A stretch of 44,376 nucleotides of DNA from Streptobacillus canis. Lineage in GTDB: Bacteria; Fusobacteriota; Fusobacteriia; Fusobacteriales; Leptotrichiaceae. This document shows, in pieces, positions 17,654 to 25,168 of this stretch. The position numbers and the translations under genes were made by a program. Under the pieces are notes generated by a model. It did not search any database. It was given only the letters and a program-made list of their open reading frames with translations, and was not told the origin of the DNA. The stretch spans positions 1 to 44,376 of the forward strand of contig NZ_WOEI01000011.1 of the NCBI RefSeq assembly GCF_009733925.1, given 5' to 3'. The first letter of the stretch is position 1. Each line of letters opens with the position of its first letter.

Positions 17654-18838
17654 ATGCTTGGAGCAATAATAGGTGATATAATTGGTTCACCATATGAATT
17701 TGATCAAAATAATATTAAAACTACTATTTTCCCTTTATTTTCAGAAAAATCTTGCTTTACTGATGATACAGTAATGTCTATTGCAGTTGCAGATGGTTTA
17801 ATTGCTGGATATGGAAATGAAGAATTAACAGAAAAGGAAATAATTAAAGCCATGAAAAAATGGGCAAAAGAATATCCTAATGCAGGATATGGCTTAAGGT
17901 TTTCTCAATGGGTATTAAGCGATGAATCTACTCCATATAATTCATTTGGAAATGGTTCTGCTATGAGAGTTTCTGCATGTGCTTGGTTATATAATAATCT
18001 TAGAGATGTTGAAAAATATGCTGAAATCTCTGCAAGAATTACCCACAACCACCCTGAGGGTATTAAAGGAGCTAAGGCTACTGCGGCAGCTATATTCTTA
18101 GCTAGAATGGGGGCTACTAAAGAATATATAAAAAACTATATTATCGACACATATGAATATATATTTAAACCTTGTGATGAAATACGTCCAGACTATCATC
18201 ATGTAGAAAGCTGTCAAGAAACAGTACCTGAAGCTTTTGCAGCATTTTTTGAAGGAAATAGTTTTGAAGAAGTAATAAGACTTGCAATCTCTCTTGGTGG
18301 AGACAGTGATACTCTTGCAGCTATTGCAGGATCTATTGCTGAAGCTTATTATGGCATAGATGAAAGTTTATCAAGTGAGGCTTTCAAATATCTTGATGAA
18401 AATACTGTAGGTTTCTTAACTTACTATTATGAAGCTCTATCAGGTTTAAGAGCTGAAAAGATTGCAGCTATGAATAAAATAATGGAATATAAGCCATTTT
18501 TTGATAAAAGAGAAATAGTTAGATGGTTACCTACTAACAATAGAAAAACTCCAGAATTTTTTGCAGATTATGGACAAGAAGTTAATGATTTAATTAAATT
18601 AATGAACACTCCTAACTTTGCAGATTTTGGTTATCAAAAAACTATTAAAAGACTTAAAATTAATTCATTTAAAGAAGCTATACCTACTGCAAATATGCTA
18701 GGTTTAAGAGCAATGCTTACAAGTATAATAAGACGTGAAAGATTTGGCGTTGGTACTATAAGTAGAGCTATAGCTGACGGATTAGTATCTGAAATACTAG
18801 AAAGATATCAAGAAATTGTAAATAATGTGAACATATAA
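17654..18838 (+). CDS. ADP-ribosylglycohydrolase fused to a DUF6508-like domain
   Basis: A 394-residue cytoplasmic protein. Residues 1-260 are a DraG-like ADP-ribosylglycohydrolase, with metal-binding motifs FTDDT at 35-39 and GGDSDT at 215-220 and an N-terminal GAIIGDIIGSPYEF. Such enzymes remove ADP-ribose from proteins or other acceptors. Residues from about 265 to the end form a second domain. Its final block, LTSIIRRERFGVGTISRAI, resembles the RxERF-containing DUF6508 domain that I recall at the C-terminus of related proteins. The target is unknown. AAAGGAGATAAG precedes the ATG. It is tightly linked to era and followed by a strong bidirectional terminator. No ADP-ribosyltransferase gene is seen in the window. 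Confidence 0.85.
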   Translation: MLGAIIGDIIGSPYEFDQNNIKTTIFPLFSEKSCFTDDTVMSIAVADGLIAGYGNEELTEKEIIKAMKKWAKEYPNAGYGLRFSQWVLSDESTPYNSFGNGSAMRVSACAWLYNNLRDVEKYAEISARITHNHPEGIKGAKATAAAIFLARMGATKEYIKNYIIDTYEYIFKPCDEIRPDYHHVESCQETVPEAFAAFFEGNSFEEVIRLAISLGGDSDTLAAIAGSIAEAYYGIDESLSSEAFKYLDENTVGFLTYYYEALSGLRAEKIAAMNKIMEYKPFFDKREIVRWLPTNNRKTPEFFADYGQEVNDLIKLMNTPNFADFGYQKTIKRLKINSFKEAIPTANMLGLRAMLTSIIRRERFGVGTISRAIADGLVSEILERYQEIVNNVNI

Positions 18839-18863
18839 AAATCCACCTTTCGGTGGATTTTTT
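18837..18863. terminator. Bidirectional terminator between convergent genes
   Basis: AAAAATCCACC pairs exactly with GGTGGATTTTT around a 4-base loop. The A run on one side and T run on the other let it stop both the glycohydrolase transcript and the outer-membrane-protein transcript. Confidence 0.93.
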
Positions 18864-18864
18864 A

Positions 18865-19881
18865 TTACCATGTATAACTTAATCCTACTTGTAAATATGG
18901 TGTTGTTGAATTATATTTTTGGCTATTTGTATCTGGTTCAATTTTAAATTCATTTTCAAATCCCACAGTTCCATTTATATTTAAACCTTTTAATATTTTG
19001 TAATCTACTCTTACACTAGTATTTAATTTAGTTTCAGTTTTTTGACTATCTAATACAAAACTTGGTATTACTAATAAATCTTTCGCTGCTTTAACTTCTA
19101 CTTTATTATCTGATTTAAATCTTAATTCTGCACTTGGATCATAAGATGAATTTACTACAATGATTTTATTAATCATAATTCCTAATTCATTATCTGTAAT
19201 TAATTTAACTTTAGGGTTAATAGTATAGTCTACTTTTCCTCCTAATCTTATATCAGAATTAACTCTAGTTTTCTTAAGTTTTTTACTATCAAATAAGTAC
19301 TCATTTCCAACTTCTACATTTACTCCTGCTTTTCCAGTTAATTTAAGATCTTTATTTACATTGTGAGAAACATAAACTTCTCCATCTACTATATTCATAT
19401 CTCCAGTAAATATATCACGTATTTGAACTTTTGGTGTAAATACATGTTTGTATTCTACATGTCCTCCTACAGTCACAGGATTAATTTTACCTTCGTTAGC
19501 ATATTTTACTCTAACTGCTGGTCCATATTTTCCACCAAATTCATATGCTACTCCTACATTACCATATTTTTTAAAGTCTGCCTTCGCATTAATTTCTGTA
19601 CTTTCTACATCAAAATATACTCCATTTGCTGTTCCTTTATATCCATAACCTAATTTAGCTCCTAATGTAACAAATTCATATACATCAGTTTTTACTGCTA
19701 AATCATGCTTAACCATTGTGTTTTTAATATCAGTTTTATATCCTGCAGATATTTCATTTGAAACAGTTAAATTAGTTTCTACTTCTCCTCCAAATGGTTT
19801 TGCATTGTTAAAGTCAAATACCTTATCACTAGCCATTGCTGCAAGTGGTAACATTGACGTTAATAATATAACTTTTTTCAT
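18865..19881 (-). CDS. Outer-membrane beta-barrel protein
   Basis: A 338-residue secreted protein. Residues 1-17 are a signal peptide (MKKVILLTSMLPLAAMA). The remainder shows alternating hydrophobic and polar residues typical of transmembrane beta strands (for example YEFVTLGAKLGYGYKG and VKYANEGKINPVTVGGHVEY). It ends in LQVGLSYTW, a terminal aromatic as used for outer-membrane assembly. Its function (porin, adhesin or structural barrel) cannot be told. AAAAAGGAGAAA lies before the ATG, and the promoter is close to consensus, suggesting strong expression. It is monocistronic. Confidence 0.8.
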   Translation of the reverse strand: MKKVILLTSMLPLAAMASDKVFDFNNAKPFGGEVETNLTVSNEISAGYKTDIKNTMVKHDLAVKTDVYEFVTLGAKLGYGYKGTANGVYFDVESTEINAKADFKKYGNVGVAYEFGGKYGPAVRVKYANEGKINPVTVGGHVEYKHVFTPKVQIRDIFTGDMNIVDGEVYVSHNVNKDLKLTGKAGVNVEVGNEYLFDSKKLKKTRVNSDIRLGGKVDYTINPKVKLITDNELGIMINKIIVVNSSYDPSAELRFKSDNKVEVKAAKDLLVIPSFVLDSQKTETKLNTSVRVDYKILKGLNINGTVGFENEFKIEPDTNSQKYNSTTPYLQVGLSYTW

Positions 19882-19924
19882 ATTTATTTTCTCCTTTTTA
19901 TTATTCCTTTTTGAGATATAGCTA

Positions 19925-19953
19925 ATTATATCACAGCAAATATCTTAATTCAA
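19925..19953 (-). promoter_or_regulatory. Promoter of the outer-membrane protein gene
   Basis: On the minus strand TTGAAT (19953-19948), 17 bases, then TATAAT (19930-19925) with TGA before it. Confidence 0.75.
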
Positions 19954-20062
19954 CATGACTAAGGACTTTCAAATACTTATCATATAAATGAAAAACTTTT
20001 ATACTCAAAAAAAATATTTGATGTATAATAAAGTTAGATACCAAACAAAAAAGAGAACTATC

Positions 20063-20677
20063 ATGAAAAAACTTTTCTTTTCACTTCTTTTAGTATTAGT
20101 ATTTTTTACTTTTACTAAAGAGGTTAAAGTCGTATTATTAGAATCATCTGATATTCATGGAAGACTATTTTCATATAAATATGCAATAGATGAACAAAAA
20201 TCAAACAATGGATTAACAAGAATTGCTACACTTGTCAAACAACAAAGAGCAGAAAATGAAAATGTAAGAGGATATAACTATGATATGTTCGCTGGAGTAA
20301 ACTACAAAGTAGACATAACTAAACCAGATGGAGAAAAAATAGTTGATGCAACTATTAATGGTAAACCTATAGATCCTAAGACTACATACAAATTAGCAGT
20401 AAATAACTATAAATTTGGAACTATTTCTACTTTAGGTTTAGTAACTGAAGCAGATAAATATTATGATTAAAGCTTAGAAACTGCAGGAGCAATGAGAGAT
20501 TTAATCATTAAATATGTTACTGAAAAACAAAATGGAGTAGTTACTCCTAAATTAGATGGAAACTGGGAAATCATTAACTATGACTTCAACAATCCATTAC
20601 TTGAAAAATTAGCTGAAAAAATTAAAGATGGAAGAACATTAAACGTTAAATCAATAAAAATTGATGAAGTTAAATAA
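20063..20677 (+). pseudogene. Decayed 5'-nucleotidase/cyclic phosphodiesterase gene
   Basis: Remnant of a secreted metallophosphoesterase of the UshA/CpdB type. The 5' part encodes a signal peptide (MKKLFFSLLLVLVFF) and the first metal motif SSDIHGRLFSYKYAIDE. Without a frame change the sequence then jumps to the C-terminal 5'-nucleotidase domain (GYNYDMFAGVNYKVDIT, PKTTYKLAVNNYKFG), so most of the catalytic domain, probably several hundred codons, is missing. The reading frame is also broken by a TAA at 20468-20470 within DKYYD-stop-SLETAGAMRD; the frame resumes immediately and ends at 20677. The family normally exceeds 500 residues. Both defects argue for loss of function. It is followed by its original terminator. 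Confidence 0.88.
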
Positions 20678-20681
20678 TATG

Positions 20682-20714
20682 AAAAGTTCAGGCTCACTAT
20701 GAGTCTGAACTTTT
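20682..20714. terminator. Bidirectional terminator
   Basis: AAAAGTTCAG pairs with CTGAACTTTT, with an inner CTCA/TGAG. It lies between the decayed nucleotidase gene (+) and the toxin gene (-) and can serve both. Confidence 0.9.
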
Positions 20715-20729
20715 TATTTAAACAAATAT

Positions 20730-21095
20730 TTAGTTATCATAAATAGTATTATTGAAACCTTCTAATTTCTTGATTATTTCATAATACTTAGTATTATAGT
20801 CTAATTTTAAATCTCCTATTTCTTTATGTAGTGCCCTTTTATATATTATAGCTTGCTTATGAACCCTAATATATGAAAGTCTTGCTAAATTTAGTTTAGG
20901 AAATTTCTCCGGATCTATCTCTACATCATATTTTGGATTGTAATATTGTTTCTTCGTTATTGTTGAAACAGGTAAAATTATACAATCATTATCATTAGTT
21001 TCTCCTATTACTAAAACTGGTCTCTCTTTTAACCCTTTCCGCTTAGTTCCTATATCAAAATATGGAAATAAGGCTATATACATTTTCCCCACCAT
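20730..21095 (-). CDS. PemK/MazF-like toxin
   Basis: A 121-residue protein with the fold pattern of the MazF/PemK/Kid toxins: an N-terminal beta strand, KERPVLVIGE (the K-x-RP-x-LVI motif), then IILPVSTIT and ARLSYIRVHKQAI. Such toxins cleave mRNA. Its 5' end overlaps the upstream Panacea-domain gene by 41 bases, so the two are co-expressed, antitoxin first. Two starts are possible: 21095 (AGAGGG 6 bases upstream) and 21083 (GGTGGGG close upstream), which gives 117 residues. The family assignment rests on motif memory; the catalytic residues are not obvious to me. Confidence 0.78.
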   Translation of the reverse strand: MVGKMYIALFPYFDIGTKRKGLKERPVLVIGETNDNDCIILPVSTITKKQYYNPKYDVEIDPEKFPKLNLARLSYIRVHKQAIIYKRALHKEIGDLKLDYNTKYYEIIKKLEGFNNTIYDN

Positions 21096-21588
21096 AATCG
21101 TCCCTCTTATCTATAATATGATCTTCAAATTCATCACAATACATATCCCAGTAAGTATCATAAACTCTTTCATTTTCTTCATAAATTAGCATAATACATA
21201 TATTTTTTGTACATCTATCATCTTTGTCTAACCCTTCTCTAGCTTTTCTCCATGCCTTTTCTTTATGGGTTAACTCTATTAACTTACTAGGTGAAAATGA
21301 TGAATATTTTTCTATTACATTATTAATAATATATCTATTAAAAACATTAAGCCTTTTCCTCTTTCTAAATACCTTTCTATTCCTATATGCCATCCTTACC
21401 TTTATAGATACAGGCCCGTATTTCCAAGCCTTCATCTTAGAATAAAAAAGTATATTTCCAGTATAAAGCATGGATTCTTTTTGAGAAAAATATACAAGCT
21501 TTTGTAGCCTTATTTCATCAATATTAAATCCATATTTCTTTAAAAACTTAATAGAGATATATCTTGCAACGTCAATTATATCTTCCAT
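21055..21588 (-). CDS. Panacea-domain (SocA/DUF4065) antitoxin
   Basis: A 177-residue protein with an N-terminal Panacea (DUF4065) domain: IDVARYISIKFLKKYG, then IDEIRLQKLVYFSQKESM, then KAWKYGPVSIKVRMAYR, the typical L-Q-K-L-x-Y and W-x-x-G-P-V pattern. This domain is known as a versatile antitoxin that neutralises unrelated toxins. The C-terminal part is charged and likely contacts the toxin. GGGAGGTTAA lies directly before the ATG. It is the first gene of a two-gene operon with a PemK/MazF-like toxin. Its 5' leader contains a terminator and its promoter is flanked by direct repeats. Confidence 0.85.
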   Translation of the reverse strand: MEDIIDVARYISIKFLKKYGFNIDEIRLQKLVYFSQKESMLYTGNILFYSKMKAWKYGPVSIKVRMAYRNRKVFRKRKRLNVFNRYIINNVIEKYSSFSPSKLIELTHKEKAWRKAREGLDKDDRCTKNICIMLIYEENERVYDTYWDMYCDEFEDHIIDKRDDYGGENVYSLISIF

Positions 21589-21604
21589 TTAACCTCCCTC
21601 CCCT

Positions 21605-21639
21605 AAAAAAAAAAGCAGAATGGATTCCTCCAGTCTGCT
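21605..21639 (-). terminator. Terminator in front of the antitoxin gene
   Basis: On the minus strand AGCAGACTGGA pairs with TCCATTCTGCT (one C/T mismatch) around GGAA, followed by ten Ts. It ends only 17 bases before the antitoxin ATG, so readthrough would control the operon. Confidence 0.9.
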
Positions 21640-21698
21640 GAATTAATGTTCCACCTTTGCTCTCAGGTAGTGGGACACCATACTTTAATTCTTTTCTT
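21605..21698 (-). ncRNA. Candidate attenuator leader or small RNA of the toxin-antitoxin operon
   Basis: A minus-strand transcript starting near 21698 would run about 94 bases to the terminator. It is clearly richer in G and C than its surroundings and contains CCA/TGG and CCT/AGG pairing around GAGAGCAA. It also holds a short reading frame of 12 codons (MVSHYLRAKVEH, ATG at about 21684) with only a poor ribosome-binding site. It matches no RNA family I can name; T-box, SRP RNA and TPP riboswitch features were looked for and not found. It could be a riboswitch-like or peptide-coupled attenuator, or an independent small RNA. Confidence 0.5.
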
Positions 21699-21704
21699 AA
21701 CTAA

Positions 21705-21733
21705 ATAATATCAATTACCCTAATTTATGTCAA
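21705..21733 (-). promoter_or_regulatory. Consensus promoter of the toxin-antitoxin leader
   Basis: TTGACA (21733-21728), exactly 17 bases, then TATTAT (21710-21705) with TGA before it. This is among the strongest promoters in the window. Confidence 0.8.
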
Positions 21734-21764
21734 TCATTTAACTCAACAACCAGCCCTAATTTAT
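21718..21764. repeat. Direct repeat flanking the toxin-antitoxin promoter
   Basis: CCCTAATTTAT occurs at 21718-21728 and again at 21754-21764, 36 bases apart. The first copy sits in the spacer up to the edge of the -35 box and the second lies just upstream of it. Paired sites like this could bind an autorepressor; no binding is shown. Confidence 0.5.
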
Positions 21765-21814
21765 ATTAACATATAAATTAAAAAAAGTAAAGGTTTTTTA
21801 GTATAAAAATTTAA

Positions 21815-22612
21815 TTAATCTATTTTTCTATCATAAGGGAATTCGTCTGGATCAGCGCTAAATCTAACTCCACCATCCATTAAATCAATTTTTCTCAAAT
21901 CTTCTTCATCTAAAGTGAAATTTTGAGAATTAAAATTTTCTATAATTCTTGAAGGTGTTTCAGATTTAGGTATTGCATAAATTCCTCTTTGAATATGCCA
22001 ATTTAATATTACTTGTGAACTAGTAACATCATGTTTTTTTGCAATTTCTACTAATACTTCATCATCTAAATACTTAGCTTTAGCTATAGGCATCCAAGCT
22101 TCTACTTGTATACCTTCTTTCTTTAAATATTCTCTTAATTCAGGTTGTGAAAACTTAGGATGTAGCTCAACTTGATTAAAGAAAGGTTTAATAGAACAAT
22201 TAGCTTTAAGTTTTTCTAAATGATGTATCTTAAAATTACATACTCCTATTTCCTTAACTGCTCCTTCATTTTTTAATCTTTCCATAGCCTTGTATGATTC
22301 GATAAACTTTTCTGGATGTGGCCAGTGTGTTAATAGTATATCTACTTTTCCATCTAGTAGTTTATGACTTTTTTCAAATGATCTTAATGTATCATCATAA
22401 CTCATATCACTTGGCCAAACTTTAGTTGTAATTATTAATTCATCTTTTAATTTACAAGTCTTTAAGAAATCTCCAATAAATTTCTCATTTTTATAGAAAG
22501 TCGCTGTATCTATTAACCTATAACCTGCTTCTACTGCAGTTTGAAGTGCCACTCTCATTTTTTCTTCATCAGTTAATTTATACACTCCAAATCCTAACTT
22601 CCCTATATTCAT
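21815..22612 (-). CDS. Aldo/keto reductase
   Basis: A 265-residue NADPH-dependent oxidoreductase with a TIM-barrel fold. The catalytic tetrad is complete: D35 and Y40 (RLIDTATFYKNE), K64 (ITTKVWP) and H96 (LLTHWP). The cofactor-binding C-terminal motif IPKSETPSRIIENF is present. The family (DkgA/YtbE-like) reduces various aldehydes and ketones; the substrate here is unknown. GGAGAAA precedes the ATG. It is the last gene of the mevalonate-pepC operon, 11 bases after pepC. Only a weak A/T hairpin follows it. Confidence 0.9.
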   Translation of the reverse strand: MNIGKLGFGVYKLTDEEKMRVALQTAVEAGYRLIDTATFYKNEKFIGDFLKTCKLKDELIITTKVWPSDMSYDDTLRSFEKSHKLLDGKVDILLTHWPHPEKFIESYKAMERLKNEGAVKEIGVCNFKIHHLEKLKANCSIKPFFNQVELHPKFSQPELREYLKKEGIQVEAWMPIAKAKYLDDEVLVEIAKKHDVTSSQVILNWHIQRGIYAIPKSETPSRIIENFNSQNFTLDEEDLRKIDLMDGGVRFSADPDEFPYDRKID

Positions 22613-22623
22613 ATTTTCTCCTT

Positions 22624-23931
22624 TTATTTACAAATTGCAAGTGACCCCATAGGATCCCATGGTCTTAATTTTATTGGTTCATCTTTTAATTTATTTTGTA
22701 GTTCTTTAGATAGATATTTTTTATTTACTACTATTTGATAAGTATATTTATCCATCCATTCATCACTCATTACAAAATATCCATCTTTACCATTAGCTTC
22801 ACCCCAGCTATTTTCTACCTTCCATCTAGTTGATTTACCATCAATTATATTTACTCCAGAAAGTACCATAGCATGAGTCATTAAACTTTCACAATATTCT
22901 AGATTAGCTGCTTTACTTTGTTCAAATTTAATTCCTAAACTCTTCTCAAATTCGTATAAATTTAAATCCATAATTCCTAATTGTCTATGAGAATTTTGAC
23001 CTACATCACAACCAAACCATACAGTTTCTCCATCGCTAAGTTGTCTTATAGCTAACTCTTTAAATTCATTCATAGGTAAATTTAAATATCTTACAGGTTT
23101 TCCACCTATAACATTACCTAAAAATTCTACTGTAAACATTTCATAGAAAGGTTTATCTTGTGTAGGTGCATTAATTACACTTACATATTCATTTAAATCC
23201 ATGTTGATATATTTATTATAGAAATCTTGTGGGCTAATTTCTAAATCTCTATGGAATTTCATATCTTTATCATAATATTCAAAGTTAACTGTTCTTGGTG
23301 GAACTCCTAACATAACACATAGGAAGTTATATATTTCTCCCATCATTTCTTCTTTAAGATCATATAATCCTTTTTCATCTAACTCACTATTTCTAATTAT
23401 TTCAGCATTTAATCTTAATTTTTTGTTTAATAGTTTATTTAACATAGCTGAATTTGATGAGTGAAATACTTCTGGCATAGCACTTTTTGGTACCACTCCA
23501 TATTTTTGTATTAGAGATACAACCATATCCCATTGTCCTCCATCTTGTTGTGGTGTAGATAATAGATGGTGCACTATTCTTGAATCTATATCTTCGCTAC
23601 GAGTTTTAATTATAGCGTCTAAGAAAAAGTTTGATTTTTCTAATTTATCCCAAAAGAATGTATATGTTTGAGATAATTCAAAATTTTCTAGATTGTACTC
23701 TTTATTCATTTTATGTCTTAATGTATTTAAAGCTGCAAATATCCAACATCTTCCACTAGATTTTTGGCTAGTAACCTTACCTGTTTCAATATTTTCAGAA
23801 AATACATGTATAGTTTCAGCAAATACATCATTATTCATGACAGCATCTGTGATACCCATTCTAAGAGTAGCATTTTGTAATACTCTATAATTTTTCTCCT
23901 TAAATTTTTTTTCCATTTCTCCAAGATTCAT
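22624..23931 (-). CDS. pepC: PepC/bleomycin hydrolase family aminopeptidase
   Basis: A 435-residue C1B cysteine aminopeptidase, normally a cytoplasmic hexamer that trims peptides from the N-terminus. The catalytic triad is visible: C62 (SSGRCWIFAALN), H353 (LMTHAMVLSG) and N374 (KVENSWGE). The C-terminal residues (DPMGSLAICK) correspond to the tail that sits in the active site of family members and limits activity to aminopeptidase. The length is typical. It sits 15 bases after the HMG-CoA reductase gene with GAAGGAA upstream, so it seems to be in the mevalonate operon although its function is unrelated. Confidence 0.95.
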   Translation of the reverse strand: MNLGEMEKKFKEKNYRVLQNATLRMGITDAVMNNDVFAETIHVFSENIETGKVTSQKSSGRCWIFAALNTLRHKMNKEYNLENFELSQTYTFFWDKLEKSNFFLDAIIKTRSEDIDSRIVHHLLSTPQQDGGQWDMVVSLIQKYGVVPKSAMPEVFHSSNSAMLNKLLNKKLRLNAEIIRNSELDEKGLYDLKEEMMGEIYNFLCVMLGVPPRTVNFEYYDKDMKFHRDLEISPQDFYNKYINMDLNEYVSVINAPTQDKPFYEMFTVEFLGNVIGGKPVRYLNLPMNEFKELAIRQLSDGETVWFGCDVGQNSHRQLGIMDLNLYEFEKSLGIKFEQSKAANLEYCESLMTHAMVLSGVNIIDGKSTRWKVENSWGEANGKDGYFVMSDEWMDKYTYQIVVNKKYLSKELQNKLKDEPIKLRPWDPMGSLAICK

Positions 23932-23946
23932 AAAAATTCCTTCTTT

Positions 23947-25167
23947 CTAATCTATATATTTAATTTTTTCCTTAACCTTGTCTAAAGTAATATGAGTTTC
24001 ATTCTCAAATTCTATTTCTAATTTTTTTATTTCTTCATCACTTAAACCTAAATACATTCCAAATGATTTTAGTTGTAATTTCATATGACCTTTTTGTATT
24101 CCCACAGTAACTAAGGCCCTAAGTGCAGCAAAATTTTGTGCAAGTCCAACACATGCAGTTATCTCTGCTAGTTCTTTAGCATTAGGATTACCTAATATTT
24201 CTAAAGCTATCTTACTTGTAGGATGAACCCCTACAGATCCTCCAAAACTTGCTATAGCTAGTGGTAAATCAATGCTTCCGTGTAATTTACCATCTATATA
24301 TTTCCAGTTACTTAAACTTTGGTATTTCCCACTTCTTGCAGCATAAGCATGAAGTCCTGCCTCTATTGCCCTCCAATCATTACCTGTAGCAAGTGATATG
24401 GCATCTATACCATTAAATATACCCTTATTATTAGTTACAGCTCTATAGGTATCTATATTGGCAAATTCAATAGCTTTTTCTATTCTTTTACCTAAACTTT
24501 CTTCTACTTCTATACTACATTCTGCATGAGTCATACTAGAAGTTGAATAATTAGATATTATGCTCATTAATTTAGTACCATGACATACTTCAAGTATAAC
24601 TGGAGCTATGGTTTCTAGCATAGTATTTACAGTATTTGCACCCATGGCATCTACTGTGTCTACATAAAGATATATAATTAAAAAGTCTTCTTTTCTTTCT
24701 ACTTTAATATCTCTAGCTCCACCACCTAAATTAACTATATTAGGCTGAGATTCATTTGCAATATTTAATAACTTATCTTTAATTGCTAAAATATTTGAAA
24801 TATTTTTTTCATATTCTATAACATCGTATATTGCTATTTGACCTATTATTAGTCTTTCTACTATTCTTGCTCTAAAACCACCACTATTTTTAATTATTTT
24901 AGCAGCATTACATGCTGCAGCTATAACCGATGGTTCTTCTATAGCAAATGGTATTACATATTCTTTATCATTAATTAAGAAATTTGTTGCAAGACCTAAA
25001 GGTATACCGTAAACACCTACTTGATTTTCTATAAACTTATCTGCCATTTCATTACTAAGTACAGATGAATCCATTAAATATTCAAAAGATTCATGCCCAA
25101 TATTTCCATTTTCTTTTAGTAATTTTATTCTTTCTTCTCTTGTTTTTTTGTAGCTATCTTTCCACAT
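23947..25167 (-). CDS. mvaA: HMG-CoA reductase, class II
   Basis: A 406-residue enzyme reducing HMG-CoA to mevalonate with NAD(P)H, in the isoprenoid pathway. Class II features: NQVGVYGIPLGLATNF near residue 50, the catalytic glutamate block PFAIEEPSVIAA near residue 75, VDAMGANTVNTMLE near residue 175, and ATGNDWRAIEAG near residue 260. No membrane domain is present, as expected for a bacterial enzyme. It starts 1 base after mvaS ends. Mevalonate kinase, phosphomevalonate kinase and the decarboxylase are not in the window. Confidence 0.95.
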   Translation of the reverse strand: MWKDSYKKTREERIKLLKENGNIGHESFEYLMDSSVLSNEMADKFIENQVGVYGIPLGLATNFLINDKEYVIPFAIEEPSVIAAACNAAKIIKNSGGFRARIVERLIIGQIAIYDVIEYEKNISNILAIKDKLLNIANESQPNIVNLGGGARDIKVERKEDFLIIYLYVDTVDAMGANTVNTMLETIAPVILEVCHGTKLMSIISNYSTSSMTHAECSIEVEESLGKRIEKAIEFANIDTYRAVTNNKGIFNGIDAISLATGNDWRAIEAGLHAYAARSGKYQSLSNWKYIDGKLHGSIDLPLAIASFGGSVGVHPTSKIALEILGNPNAKELAEITACVGLAQNFAALRALVTVGIQKGHMKLQLKSFGMYLGLSDEEIKKLEIEFENETHITLDKVKEKIKYID

Positions 25168-25168
25168 A

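Noticed and set aside
19363..19653. Plus-strand frame with many Y, F and S residues opposite the outer-membrane gene
   Set aside because: Low-complexity complement of a barrel gene in an AT-rich genome.
21605..21698. T-box, SRP RNA or TPP riboswitch identity for the leader
   Set aside because: AAGGTGGAAC only loosely resembles the T-box AGGGTGG-ACC, the RNA is too short for stem I, the SRP tetraloop region is missing, and CTGAGA is the only TPP-like piece.
21771..21805. Terminator after the aldo/keto reductase gene
   Set aside because: Only A/T pairing (AAAAAA with TTTTTT) is possible; too weak to call.
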